Of a stretch of 64,000 bases of DNA, positions 51,902 through 60,746 are shown one piece after another (the first letter of the stretch is position 1; every line of letters begins with the position of its first letter). The stretch is from Flavonifractor sp. An92 (GTDB taxonomy: Bacteria > Bacillota > Clostridia > Oscillospirales > Oscillospiraceae): the NCBI RefSeq assembly GCF_002159175.1, contig NZ_NFGZ01000004.1:1-64000 (forward strand). Direction: 5' to 3'. Made by a program: the position numbers and the translations under genes. Under the pieces are notes generated by a model, which saw only the letters and a program-made list of their open reading frames with translations, was not told the origin of the DNA and searched no databases.

Positions 51902-52381
51902 ATGAAAAAGCTGCTGGAGCTTCTGGAAGCCGACTCGACCCTTACCCGGGAACAGCTGGCCTCCATGACCGGCATGACGGTAGAGCAGGTCAATGAGGAG
52001 ATCCGCAAGAAGGAACAGGAGAAGATCATCCTGGGCTATCAGGCCGTGGTGGACTGGGACCGCACCGACCGCGAGGCGGTCACCGCCCTCATCGAGGTCA
52101 ACGTCACCCCCCAGCGGGGCGAGGGCTTTGACAGGGTGGCCGAGCGGATCTATCAGTACGACGAGGTGGAGAGCGTCTACCTCATGTCGGGCTCTTATGA
52201 TCTGACCGTGATCATCTCCGGCCGGACCCTGAAGGAAGTGGCCCAGTTCGTGGGCCAGCGTCTGGCCACGCTGGAGGATGTGACGGGCACCGCCACCCAT
52301 TTCATCCTCAAAAAATACAAGGAGAAGCACCTGATCTTCGAAAAGGCCGAGGAGCAGGAGAGGGAGCTGATTTTCTCATGA
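51902..52381 (+). CDS. Lrp/AsnC-family transcriptional regulator
   Basis: This 159-aa protein has an N-terminal HTH (STLTREQLASMTGMTVEQVN) and a C-terminal RAM/AsnC ligand domain (AVTALIEVNVTPQRGEGFDR, VESVYLMSGSYDLTVIISGR). ATG 51902 follows AAAGGGGGAAC. Its stop overlaps the aminotransferase start (ATGA), so it likely controls that gene in response to an amino acid. Confidence 0.92.
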   Translation: MKKLLELLEADSTLTREQLASMTGMTVEQVNEEIRKKEQEKIILGYQAVVDWDRTDREAVTALIEVNVTPQRGEGFDRVAERIYQYDEVESVYLMSGSYDLTVIISGRTLKEVAQFVGQRLATLEDVTGTATHFILKKYKEKHLIFEKAEEQERELIFS

Positions 52382-53568
52382 ATTACGATAGCGTTTTGTC
52401 CGACCGCATCAAGGAGGTGCAGCCTTCGGGCATCCGCCGCTTTTTTGACATCCTGGAGGAGATGAAGGACGCCATCTCCCTGGGCATCGGCGAGCCCGAT
52501 TTCGTCACCCCCTGGCACATCCGCGATGCGGGCATCTACTCCCTGGAGAAGGGATTCACCAAGTACACCTCCAACGCCGGCATGGCTGAGCTGCGCCGGG
52601 AGATCGCCGCGTACCTGAACCGGCGCTTCCATCTGCAGTACGACTTTGCCAGCCAGATCATCGTCACCGTGGGCGGCAGCGAGGCCATCGACCTGTCCCT
52701 GCGCTGTCTGGTGAATCCGGGGGACGAGGTCATCGTGCCGGTGCCTTCCTTCGTGTGCTACGGCCCGCTGGCCTCTATGGCCGGGGCCAAGCCCGTGCTG
52801 GTGGAGACCAAGGCGGAGAACGAGTTCCGCCTCACCGCCGACGAGCTGCGCGCCGCCATCACCCCCCGCACCAAGGTGCTGGTGCTGCCCTTCCCCAACA
52901 ACCCCACCGGCGGCATCATGGAGCGCGCCGACCTGGAGGCCATTGCCGAGGTGCTCAAGGACACCAACATCATGGTCCTCTCCGACGAGATCTACGCGGA
53001 GCTCACCTATGGCCAGCACCATGTCTCCCCGGCCAACCTGCCCGAGCTGAAGGACCGCACCATCGTGGTCAACGGCTTCTCCAAGAGCCACGCCATGACC
53101 GGCTGGCGCATGGGCTACGTCTGCGGCCCCAAGGAGATCATTCAGCAGATGCTCAAGCTCCACCAGTTCGGCATCATGTCCGCCCCCACCGTCAGCCAGT
53201 ACGCCGCGGTGGAGGCCATGCGCAACGGCGACCACGACATCGAGAAGATGCGCGACGAGTACGACGGCCGCCGCCGCTACCTGGTGGAGGGGCTGCGCCG
53301 CATCGGCCTGCCCTGCTTTGAGCCCAAGGGCGCTTTTTACGTATTCCCGGACATCCGCTCCAGCGGCCTGAGCTCCGACGACTTCTGCGAGCAGTTCCTG
53401 CTGGAGGAGAAGGTGGCCGTCATCTCCGGCTCGGCCTTCGGCCCCGGCGGCGAGGGCTTCGTGCGCTGCTGCTACGCCACCGGCATGAAGGACATCGCCG
53501 AGGCGCTGACCCGGATGGACAATTTCCTCACCAACCTGCGTAAGCGGCAGGCCCGGACCCAGGGCTGA
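52378..53568 (+). CDS. PLP-dependent class I/II aminotransferase
   Basis: This 396-aa fold-type I enzyme has SLGIGEPDFVTPWHIRDAGI, the PLP-contact VGGSEAIDLSLRCLVNPGDE, NNPTGG, DEIYAEL, and the lysine in NGFSKSHAMTGWRMGYVCGP. It is most like aspartate/aromatic-type aminotransferases that pair with Lrp regulators in Firmicutes. The exact substrate is not determined. Confidence 0.93.
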   Translation: MNYDSVLSDRIKEVQPSGIRRFFDILEEMKDAISLGIGEPDFVTPWHIRDAGIYSLEKGFTKYTSNAGMAELRREIAAYLNRRFHLQYDFASQIIVTVGGSEAIDLSLRCLVNPGDEVIVPVPSFVCYGPLASMAGAKPVLVETKAENEFRLTADELRAAITPRTKVLVLPFPNNPTGGIMERADLEAIAEVLKDTNIMVLSDEIYAELTYGQHHVSPANLPELKDRTIVVNGFSKSHAMTGWRMGYVCGPKEIIQQMLKLHQFGIMSAPTVSQYAAVEAMRNGDHDIEKMRDEYDGRRRYLVEGLRRIGLPCFEPKGAFYVFPDIRSSGLSSDDFCEQFLLEEKVAVISGSAFGPGGEGFVRCCYATGMKDIAEALTRMDNFLTNLRKRQARTQG

Positions 53569-53611
53569 GCCCCGCCGCGCGCGCCCAGTCAATCTTAGGA
53601 GGTGTGACCCG

Positions 53612-54889
53612 ATGTATGCTGATTTCAGCGGCCTGGCTTTTTCGCCCGCCGACATCCTGCTGCCCAGGGACTGCGACCTGACCAAGTGGTCGGTGGTGGC
53701 CTGTGACCAGTACACCTCACAGCCGGAGTACTGGCAGCGGGTGGAGGAGACGGTGGGCAGTGCGCCCTCCACGCTGCGGCTCATCCTGCCGGAGAGCTGC
53801 CTGGACGGGCCCAATGTGGACACGGACATCATGGACGTGAACAACACCATGGCCCGCTACCTCCTGGAGGATCGCTTCCGCACCCTCCACGACACCATGA
53901 TCTATGTGGAGCGCCGCCTGAGCAGCGGCCGGGTGCGCCGGGGCCTCATCGGCAAGGTGGACCTGGAGCTCTACGACTACGAGGCGGACAGCCAGGCCCA
54001 GGTGCGGGCCACCGAGGGCACCGTGCTCTCCCGCATCCCGCCCCGGGTGGCGGTGCGGAAGAACGCCCCGCTGGAGCTGCCCCACGCCATGCTCCTGATG
54101 GACGACCCGGAGGACGCTCTGATGGAGTACCTGGCGGGCTGCCGGGGCGAGATGGAGCAGGTCTACGACTTCGAGCTCATGGAGCAGGGCGGCCACATCA
54201 CCGGCTGGCAGCTGGGCGCCGACGAGCTGGCCACAGTGGCGGGCCTTCTGCGCCGCATTATGAGCCCCGAGGTGTTCCGCCAGCGCTACGGCAGCTGCGG
54301 CGGAGCCATGAGTCTGGCGGTGGGCGACGGAAACCACTCCCTGGCCACCGCCAAGGAGTGCTACGAGCGGCAGAAGCGCCACACCCCGCCGGGCCAGTGG
54401 GCCTCTCTGCCCGCCCGGTACGCCCTGGTGGAGCTGACCAACCTCCACGACCAGAGCCTCATCTTCGAGCCGGTCCACCGGGTGGTCTTTGACGTGGACC
54501 CGGCGGCGCTGCTGGGTGAGCTGGTGGCCGCCTACCCCGGCGCCTACTACGGCGAGGGGGAGGGCCACTGCCTGCGCTACGTCCACGCCGGCGGCGCGGG
54601 GAGCGTCACCATTCCCAATCCCACCGCCCATCTGGAGGTGGGGACCCTCCAGGCCTTCCTGGACCAGTATCTCCAGCGCCGGGGGGGACGCATCGACTAT
54701 ATCCACGGGGACGACGTGGCCGCCGGGCTGGGCCGTCAGAAGGGGAATCTGGCCTTCCTGCTGCCGGTGCTGCGGAAGGAAGAGCTCTTCCCCACGGTGG
54801 TACAGGATGGGGCCCTGCCCCGCAAGACCTTCTCCATGGGGGAGGCCAACGACAAGCGCTTCTATCTGGAGGCGCGGCGCATCCGCTGA
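53612..54889 (+). CDS. DUF1015-family protein
   Basis: This 425-aa protein opens FSPADILLPRDCDLTKWSVV with the family feature VACDQYTSQPEYW. The core ends in GGAMSLAVGDGNHSLATAKE (GDGNHR-like motif) and YALVELTNLHDQSLIFEPVH. Function is not established; often found next to serine/one-carbon metabolism or PLP enzymes. RBS AGGAGG. Downstream ispE follows after 12 bp. Confidence 0.88.
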   Translation: MYADFSGLAFSPADILLPRDCDLTKWSVVACDQYTSQPEYWQRVEETVGSAPSTLRLILPESCLDGPNVDTDIMDVNNTMARYLLEDRFRTLHDTMIYVERRLSSGRVRRGLIGKVDLELYDYEADSQAQVRATEGTVLSRIPPRVAVRKNAPLELPHAMLLMDDPEDALMEYLAGCRGEMEQVYDFELMEQGGHITGWQLGADELATVAGLLRRIMSPEVFRQRYGSCGGAMSLAVGDGNHSLATAKECYERQKRHTPPGQWASLPARYALVELTNLHDQSLIFEPVHRVVFDVDPAALLGELVAAYPGAYYGEGEGHCLRYVHAGGAGSVTIPNPTAHLEVGTLQAFLDQYLQRRGGRIDYIHGDDVAAGLGRQKGNLAFLLPVLRKEELFPTVVQDGALPRKTFSMGEANDKRFYLEARRIR

Positions 54890-54901
54890 GGAGGTGGGCT
54901 G

Positions 54902-55762
54902 ATGGAACCGATTCGGGAAGCTGCCCGGGCCAAGCTGAATTTGACCCTGGACGTGCTGGGCAAGCGGGAGGACGGCTATCATGACCTGTGTATGGTCATG
55001 CAGTCGGTGGCTCTCTGCGACGCCGTGACCATCCGCCGGGGGGAGGAGGAGGGCATCCGTGTGCGCTCCAACCTGGATTTCCTCCCCACCGGCCCCACCA
55101 ATCTGGCCGCCGCCGCCGCCATCCGCCTGTGTGAGGCGGCCGGGCGGGACTGGAACGGCCTGGAGATCCGCCTGGACAAGACCATCCCGGTGTGCGCCGG
55201 ACTGGCCGGGGGCAGCTCGGACGCTGCCGCCGTGCTGCGGGGGCTGAACCGGGGGCTGGAGCTGGGCTACTCCGTGGAGGAGCTGGCCAAGATCGGCGAG
55301 CAGGTGGGCTCCGATGTGCCCTACTGCGTGTACGGGACCACCATGCGGGCCGAGGGCCGGGGCGAAGTGCTGACGCCGCTGCCTCCGCTGCCCTGGTGCT
55401 ATGTGGTGCTGTGCAAGCCCAATTTTTCGGTGTCCACGCCGGACCTCTTCCGGCGCATCGACGGCGTGAAGCTGACCTGCCGGCCCGACACGGCCGGTAT
55501 GGAGGAGGCCCTCCGGGCCGGCGACCTGGCCGGCGCGGCCCGGCGGATGTACAACGTGTTTGAGGACGTGCTCTCCCGCCCGGTGGGCGTGGCGGTGGCC
55601 GAGATCAAGGCCGCGCTGATCCAGGCGGGCGCGCTGGGAGCCTGCATGAGCGGCACCGGACCGACGGTGTTCGGCCTCTTTGCGGAGCTGGAACCGGCCC
55701 GCACCGCCTGCGAGATGCTGAAAAACCTCCATCCGGAGACCTTCCTCACCGTGACCGTATGA
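54902..55762 (+). CDS. ispE: 4-diphosphocytidyl-2-C-methyl-D-erythritol kinase
   Basis: This 286-aa GHMP kinase of the MEP isoprenoid pathway has ARAKLNLTLDVLGKREDGYH, the ATP loop PVCAGLAGGSSDAAAVLRGL, GSDVPYCVYG and C-terminal GACMSGTGPTVFGLF. GGAGGTGGGCTG precedes the ATG. A terminator follows. Confidence 0.96.
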   Translation: MEPIREAARAKLNLTLDVLGKREDGYHDLCMVMQSVALCDAVTIRRGEEEGIRVRSNLDFLPTGPTNLAAAAAIRLCEAAGRDWNGLEIRLDKTIPVCAGLAGGSSDAAAVLRGLNRGLELGYSVEELAKIGEQVGSDVPYCVYGTTMRAEGRGEVLTPLPPLPWCYVVLCKPNFSVSTPDLFRRIDGVKLTCRPDTAGMEEALRAGDLAGAARRMYNVFEDVLSRPVGVAVAEIKAALIQAGALGACMSGTGPTVFGLFAELEPARTACEMLKNLHPETFLTVTV

Positions 55763-55798
55763 AAAAAGCGTTCCCTCCCGCGGGAGGGAACGCTTTTT
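55763..55798 (+). terminator. Terminator of ispE
   Basis: AGCGTTCCCTCC and GGAGGGAACGCT with loop CGCG, followed by TTTTT. Confidence 0.95.
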
Positions 55799-55810
55799 CA
55801 TACGATACAA

Positions 55811-55843
55811 AAAATTCCCGTAAACCGCAGTTTACGGGAATTT
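55811..55843 (-). terminator. Terminator of tRNA-Thr
   Basis: AAAATTCCCGTAAAC and GTTTACGGGAATTTT form a perfect stem with loop CGCA, directly 3' of the tRNA. Confidence 0.95.
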
Positions 55844-55919
55844 TGGGGCTGGAAACGTGACTTGAACACGCGACCTGCTGATTACGAATCAGCTGCTCTA
55901 CCAACTGAGCTATTCCAGC
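55844..55919 (-). tRNA. tRNA-Thr(CGT)
   Basis: The 76-nt cloverleaf on the minus strand has acceptor GCTGGAA/TTCCAGC, D arm GCTC-GAGC, anticodon stem CTGA/TCAG with loop TTCGTAA (anticodon CGT), T arm with TTCAAGT, and CCA encoded. Confidence 0.95.
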
Positions 55920-56102
55920 AAACATGCTCTGGGAAAAACCCAAACATGACTGATATAATATAGCACACCATCCACCTGCTGTCAATCCCCAGGCCGGAGA
56001 GAATTTTTGTCCCTTCGACATTGTGGGATCTCCGGCGATATGGTATGCTAACGTGGTAGAGAATCAGATCCCGCCCGGATTCGGGCACGAAAAGGAGGTA
56101 CC

Positions 56103-57698
56103 ATGAGCCCATTTCTTCTCCTGGCCGCAGCGGTCATTCTGCTGTGTCTCCTGCTCAACAAGCTCACCAGCCGCCTGGGGATTCCGGTCCTGCTGGCCTT
56201 CCTGGTGCTGGGGATGGTCTTTGGCAGCGACGGGCTGTTCAAGATCCACTTTGAGGACTACCGCCTGGCCGAGCAGGTCTGCTCCACGGCGCTGATCTTC
56301 ATCATGTTTTACGGCGGCTTCGGCACCAACTGGAAAACGGCCCGGCCGGTGCTGAAGCGCTCGCTGCTTCTGTCCACGGTGGGCATCGTGCTCACGGCGG
56401 CGCTGACGGGACTGTTCTGCTGGAAGGTGCTGCACTTCTCCTTCTGGGAGGGGATGCTGGTGGGCTCGGTCATCAGCTCCACCGACGCCGCGTCGGTGTT
56501 CTCCATCCTGCGCTCCCGGCGGCTGAACCTGAAGGGCGGCTCCGCGTCGGTGCTGGAGCTGGAGAGCGGCAGCAACGACCCCTGCGCCTACATGCTCACC
56601 ATGCTGGTCCTGGCCATCCTGAGCGGCGAGGCCAGCGGGGGCTCCCTGGCCTGGATGGTGTTCGCACAGATCGTCTTTGGCGTGCTCTTCGGCGCGCTCT
56701 GCGCCTGGGCGGCCACGCTGGTGCTGTCCCGGGCGAACTTCCCCGCCGGGGGCCTGGATACCATCTTCGTGTTCAGCATCGCCCTCATTTCCTACGCCGG
56801 GGCCTCGCTGCTGGGGGGCAACGGCTACCTGAGTACTTACATCGCCGGCATCGCCCTGGGGAACGGGCCGGTGAACAACAAAAAGGCCCTGGTCAACTTC
56901 TTCGACGGGGTGACCGGCCTGATGCAGATGCTCCTCTTTTTCCTGCTGGGGCTGCTGTCCACCCCGTCCCGGATGCCGGCGGTGGTGCTGCCCGCCCTGG
57001 CCATCGTGCTCTTCCTCACCTTTGTGGCCCGGCCGGTGACGGTGTTCGCGCTGCTGACCCCCTTCCGCTGCCCGCTGCGGCAGCAGGCCCTCATCGCCTG
57101 GTCGGGGCTGCGGGGGGCGGCGTCCATCGTCTTTGCCATCACCGCCGTGGTGAGCCCCGCCTACACCAATCAGGACATCTTTCACATCGTGTTCTTCATC
57201 GTCCTCTTCTCCATCGCGGTGCAGGGGACCCTGCTGCCGGTAATGGCACGGCGGCTGGACATGATCGACGCCCACGCCGATGTCATGAAGACCTTCAGCG
57301 ACTACTCCGAGGAGATGCCGGTGCAGTTCGTCAAGCTGACCATGCAGCCGGGCCACCCCTGGACCGGCCGGGCGGTGCGGGAGATCCAGCTGCTGCCGGG
57401 GCTGCTGCTGGTGGTCATCCGGCGAGGGGAGGAGCGCATCATCCCCAACGGGGACACGGTGCTGGAGGAGGGAGACTGCGTCGTCCTCAGCGCCCTCTCC
57501 GTCGAGGACCAGAGCGCCGGGAAGCTCACCGAGGTGCCGGTGGACGGGGACAGCGAATGGCGGGACCAGCCCCTGTCCCAGGTCCGCCTGGGGCAGCACA
57601 AGCTGGTGGCCGCCATCCAGCGGGAGGGGAGCTTCCTGATCCCCAACGGCAGCACCGTCATCCGGGAGGGCGACATCCTTATCATCAGCCAGCTTTGA
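56103..57698 (+). CDS. Potassium/proton antiporter (CPA1, NhaP2/CvrA-like)
   Basis: This 531-aa protein has ~12 transmembrane helices, the antiport core GSVISSTDAASVFSILRSR, LELESGSNDPCAYMLTML (S-N-D-P) and IAWSGLRGAASIVFAITAVV. Two C-terminal TrkA-C modules follow (~400-531: LLPGLLLVVIRRGEERIIPN and GSTVIREGDILIISQL), which bind regulatory ligands. It exports K+ or Na+ in exchange for H+. [11 protein letters not shown]. Confidence 0.92.
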   Translation: MSPFLLLAAAVILLCLLLNKLTSRLGIPVLLAFLVLGMVFGSDGLFKIHFEDYRLAEQVCSTALIFIMFYGGFGTNWKTARPVLKRSLLLSTVGIVLTAALTGLFCWKVLHFSFWEGMLVGSVISSTDAASVFSILRSRRLNLKGGSASVLELESGSNDPCAYMLTMLVLAILSGEASGGSLAWMVFAQIVFGVLFGALCAWAATLVLSRANFPAGGLDTIFVFSIALISYAGASLLGGNGYLSTYIAGIALGNGPVNNKKALVNFFDGVTGLMQMLLFFLLGLLSTPSRMPAVVLPALAIVLFLTFVARPVTVFALLTPFRCPLRQQALIAWSGLRGAASIVFAITAVVSPAYTNQDIFHIVFFIVLFSIAVQGTLLPVMARRLDMIDAHADVMKTFSDYSEEMPVQFVKLTMQPGHPWTGRAVREIQLLPGLLLVVIRRGEERIIPNGDTVLEEGDCVVLSALSVEDQSAGKLTEVPVDGDSEWRDQPLSQVRLGQHKLVAAIQREGSFLIPNGSTVIREGDILIISQL

Positions 57699-57706
57699 TG
57701 CAAACG

Positions 57707-57736
57707 AAAAGGCCGGGGCATTTGCCCCGGCCTTTT
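57707..57736. terminator. Bidirectional terminator
   Basis: AAAAGGCCGGGGCA and TGCCCCGGCCTTTT form a perfect 14-bp stem between antiporter and recR. Confidence 0.95.
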
Positions 57737-57745
57737 GGCGCTGTT

Positions 57746-58348
57746 TCAGATCTCCTGCCGGCCCTCCAGAGCCCGCATGAGGGTGGCGTCGTCGGTGTAC
57801 TCCAGATTGCTGCCCACGGGGATGCCGTAGGCCAGGCGGGTGACCTTCACCTGGAAGGGTTTCAAGAGCCGCGAGAGGTACATGGCGGTGGCCTCCCCCT
57901 CGGTGTCGGGATTGGTGGCCATGATGACCTCCTTGACCTCGCCGGTGGCCACCCGCTCGAGGAGCTCCTTGATGTGCAGGTCGTCGGGGCCCACGTGGTT
58001 CATGGGGGAGATGACCCCGTGGAGCACGTGGTAGAGCCCCTCGTACTCCCGGGCCCGCTCGATAGCCACCACATCTTTGGGGCTGGCCACCACGCAGATC
58101 ACCGAGCGGTCCCGCTTGGTGCTGGAGCAGATGGCGCAGGGGCCCTCGCCCTCGGTCAGGTTCTGGCACACGGGGCACAGGGCGATGAGGCGCTTGGCGT
58201 CCAGCAGCGCCTCGGAGAAGGCCTGGACCTCCTCGGCGCTCTGGGAGAGGATGAAGAAGGCCAGGCGCTGGGCGCTCTTGTGGCCGATGCCGGGGAGACG
58301 GGCAAACTGCTCGGTGAGCCGCTCCAGGGCGGGGGGAAAATACTCCAT
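57746..58348 (-). CDS. recR: Recombination mediator RecR
   Basis: This 200-aa protein has the HhH region RLPGIGHKSAQRLAFFIL, zinc finger CPVCQNLTEGEGPCAIC, and Toprim domain with CVVASPKDVVAIER and VIMATNPDTEGEATAMYLSR. It acts with RecF/RecO in gap repair. dnaX and YbaB genes, its usual partners, are not adjacent. RBS GGAGGTCC. Confidence 0.97.
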   Translation of the reverse strand: MEYFPPALERLTEQFARLPGIGHKSAQRLAFFILSQSAEEVQAFSEALLDAKRLIALCPVCQNLTEGEGPCAICSSTKRDRSVICVVASPKDVVAIERAREYEGLYHVLHGVISPMNHVGPDDLHIKELLERVATGEVKEVIMATNPDTEGEATAMYLSRLLKPFQVKVTRLAYGIPVGSNLEYTDDATLMRALEGRQEI

Positions 58349-58665
58349 GGGTAGGACCTCCAGACTAGAATGGGCCGACGGGGAAAAAATTTAATGGATT
58401 TTTCATCCTCTGTTCATGTCAGAGTAAGAGGCGGGGCGTACACTGGTCCCCAGCACCCGGGGCGCCGGAGGCGGGGAGCACCGCCCGGCGCCGGCGGGCA
58501 TAGGATAGGGCACGCGGCAGGGCCGCCCCATGGGGCGGCTGTGCGCGGCGGAGGGGCTGGAGGCTCTCCCCGGCCCACCCGGGCCCGGCTCCGGCCCGCC
58601 CCGGCGCGCGCCGCTTATCATAGCCGGCCGCCGGGGTATTGTGCTCCGGCGGCCGGCATTGGGTC
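58349..58665. other. Very GC-rich intergenic region
   Basis: No gene is supported. The 317-bp stretch contains many G/C-only palindromes (GCCGCCCCATGGGGCGGC, CCGGCGCCGG, CGCGCGCCG). It also contains the threonine ammonia-lyase terminator at the right. Open frames on both strands lack RBS and family sequence. Confidence 0.5.
58623..58657 (-). terminator. Terminator of the threonine ammonia-lyase gene
   Basis: GCCGGCCGCCGG and CCGGCGGCCGGC form a perfect 12-bp stem with an 11-nt loop. No T-run. Confidence 0.65.
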
Positions 58666-59877
58666 TTAGAGGACGGTGTTGACCACCTTGGCGTCGTAGC
58701 CGGCGGCCTGGAAGGCGTTGAGGATGGCGCGCTTGTGGGCGTGGCCGAAGGCCTCGGTGGTGACCCGCAGCTCCACGCCGGCCTGGCGGTTGATGTTGAC
58801 GAACTGGTTGTGCTCCAGCTTGATGATGTTGCCGTTCTCCCGGGCCACGATCTGGGCCACCCGCACCAGCTCGCCGGGGCGGTCGGGCAGCTGCACCGAG
58901 AAGGTGAACACCCGGCCCCGGTTGATGAGGCCGTGCTGCACCAGGGAGGAGATGGTGATGACGTCCATGTTGCCGCCGGAGAGGACGGCCACCACGTTCT
59001 TGTCCTTGCAGTCCAGGTGGTTCAGAGCGGCGATGGGCAGAAGACCCGCGTTCTCCACGATCATCTTGTGCCGCTCCATCATGTCCAGGAAGGCGTCCAC
59101 CAGCTCGTCGTCGTCGATGGTGATGATGTCGTCGATGTTCTTCTGGATATAGGGGAAGATCTGATCGCCGGGGGTTTTCACGGCCACGCCGTCGGCGATG
59201 GTGTTGACGGTGGGCAGGGTCACCACATGTCCGGCCTCCAGGCTGGCCTTCATGCTGGCCGCGCCGGTGGGCTCCACGCCGATGACGGTGACGTTGGGGT
59301 TGAGGAGCTTGGCCAGGGTGGCCACGCCGGTGGCCAGTCCGCCGCCGCCGATGGGCACCAGGATGACGTCCACGTCGGGCAGGTCCTGGAAGATCTCATA
59401 GGAGATGGTGCCCTGGCCGGTGGCCACGGCGGGGTCGTTGAAGGGGTGTACATAGGTCAGGCCCCGCTCCTCGGAGAGCTGGGCGGCCAGCGCGGCGGCG
59501 TCGTCGAAGGTCTCGCCCTGGAGGATGACCTCGGCGCCGTAGTCCTTGGTGTTGTTCACCTTCACCAGCGGGGTGGTGGTGGGCATGACGATGGTGGCGC
59601 TCACGCCGGCGGCCTGGGCGGCATAGGCCACGCCCTGGGCGTGGTTGCCCGCGGAGGCGGTGATGAGGCCCCGGGCCTTCTCCTCCTCGGTGAGGGTGCT
59701 GATCTTGTAGTAGGCGCCCCGGATCTTGTACGCGCCGGTGACCTGCATGTTTTCCGGCTTGATATAAATATGGTTCCCCGTGGCCTTGGACAGGGCGGGG
59801 CTGTAGATGAGATTGGTGTTCAGGATGACGCCGGAGAGCACCGAACGGGCGGCCTTGAATTCATTGAGCGTGAGCAT
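58666..59877 (-). CDS. ilvA: Threonine ammonia-lyase with ACT domain
   Basis: This 403-aa PLP enzyme has the PLP lysine in ENMQVTGAYKIRGAYYKIST, TASAGNHAQGVAYAA, the phosphate-binding PIGGGGLATGVATLAK, and a C-terminal ACT domain from ~325 (FSVQLPDRPGELVRVAQIVA). The length and single ACT domain fit the short (TdcB-type with ACT) enzymes of Firmicutes. It makes 2-oxobutanoate from threonine. A promoter lies just upstream; single gene. Confidence 0.92.
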   Translation of the reverse strand: MLTLNEFKAARSVLSGVILNTNLIYSPALSKATGNHIYIKPENMQVTGAYKIRGAYYKISTLTEEEKARGLITASAGNHAQGVAYAAQAAGVSATIVMPTTTPLVKVNNTKDYGAEVILQGETFDDAAALAAQLSEERGLTYVHPFNDPAVATGQGTISYEIFQDLPDVDVILVPIGGGGLATGVATLAKLLNPNVTVIGVEPTGAASMKASLEAGHVVTLPTVNTIADGVAVKTPGDQIFPYIQKNIDDIITIDDDELVDAFLDMMERHKMIVENAGLLPIAALNHLDCKDKNVVAVLSGGNMDVITISSLVQHGLINRGRVFTFSVQLPDRPGELVRVAQIVARENGNIIKLEHNQFVNINRQAGVELRVTTEAFGHAHKRAILNAFQAAGYDAKVVNTVL

Positions 59878-59914
59878 GGCAGACTTCCTCTCTCTGATAC
59901 GATGGTATTCTTAT

Positions 59915-59943
59915 ATAATAATGAGTTTTTTCGGTAAAGTCAA
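59915..59943 (-). promoter_or_regulatory. Promoter of the threonine ammonia-lyase gene
   Basis: On the minus strand TTGACT, 17 bp, TATTAT, about 40 bp before the ATG. Confidence 0.75.
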
Positions 59944-59950
59944 CGTGTTC

Positions 59951-59979
59951 TTGACACCACAGACCGGGCCAGCTACAAT
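59951..59979 (+). promoter_or_regulatory. Promoter of the xpaC-telA cluster
   Basis: TTGACA, 17 bp, TACAAT, 41 bp before the XpaC-like ATG; it is back to back with the ilvA promoter. Confidence 0.8.
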
Positions 59980-60019
59980 AAGCTCAGGTATGTCCCGGTA
60001 CGATTGGGAGGAGACGTAT

Positions 60020-60718
60020 ATGGCAAAAATCAGGAAACGTTCGGTAGCCCCCATCTACACGGTGGGCGTGGTCTGGCTGGCGTGGGCGCTGCTGCTGCCG
60101 CTGTACCGGCCTTTGCATTATGTGGCCGCGGCGGTGGTGTCGCTGCTGGTGTACGCGCTGGGACGGAAGGTCCTCTGGCGGGACCGGGTGATCGTCACCG
60201 CGGACCCGGAGCCCCAGGAGCCGCCCAAGGAGGAGGCGCCCAAGGCCCAGCCCAAGCAGCCTGAGCCGCCCAAGGACCCGGAGGTGGCCGCTCTGCTGGC
60301 CGAGCGGGACAAGGCGGTGAGCGAGATGCGCCGCCTCAACGACAGCATTGAGGACCCGGTCATCTCGGCCCAGATCGACCATCTGGAGGAGGTCACCGGC
60401 AAGATCATCGACCACGTGGCCCATAATCCCCAGAAGCGGCCCCAGATCCGGCGCTTCCTGGATTACTATCTGCCCACCACCCTGAAGATCCTCAACGCCT
60501 ACGACCGCATGGACAGCGCCGGGGTCTCGGGGACCAACATCGACGGCACCAAGGGGAAGATCGAGACCATGATGACCACCCTGGTGGCCGCCTTCGACAA
60601 ACAGCTGGACGCGCTCTTTGGAGAAGAGGCGCTGGACATCTCCACGGATATCACGGTCCTGGAGCAGATGCTGGCCCGGGAAGGCCTGGGCGGCACCCAG
60701 CTCCACGGCGACGCCTGA
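60020..60718 (+). CDS. XpaC-like (5-bromo-4-chloroindolyl phosphate hydrolysis) family protein
   Basis: This 232-aa protein has two N-terminal hydrophobic helices (SVAPIYTVGVVWLAWALLLP and VAAAVVSLLVYALG), a Pro/Glu/Lys linker (EPPKEEAPKAQPKQPEPPKD) and an XpaC helical domain (DHVAHNPQKRPQIRRFLDYY, LPTTLKILNAYDRM). Despite the family name no enzyme activity is established. It is coupled to TelA, its usual partner. GGGAGGAG precedes ATG 60020. Confidence 0.88.
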   Translation: MAKIRKRSVAPIYTVGVVWLAWALLLPLYRPLHYVAAAVVSLLVYALGRKVLWRDRVIVTADPEPQEPPKEEAPKAQPKQPEPPKDPEVAALLAERDKAVSEMRRLNDSIEDPVISAQIDHLEEVTGKIIDHVAHNPQKRPQIRRFLDYYLPTTLKILNAYDRMDSAGVSGTNIDGTKGKIETMMTTLVAAFDKQLDALFGEEALDISTDITVLEQMLAREGLGGTQLHGDA

Positions 60719-60746
60719 CGAATCTTGAACAGAAAGGACGATCACT

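Noticed and set aside
58370-58669. Small open frames on both strands of the GC-rich gap
   Set aside because: Composition is extreme, translations are Arg/Gly/Pro-only, no RBS.
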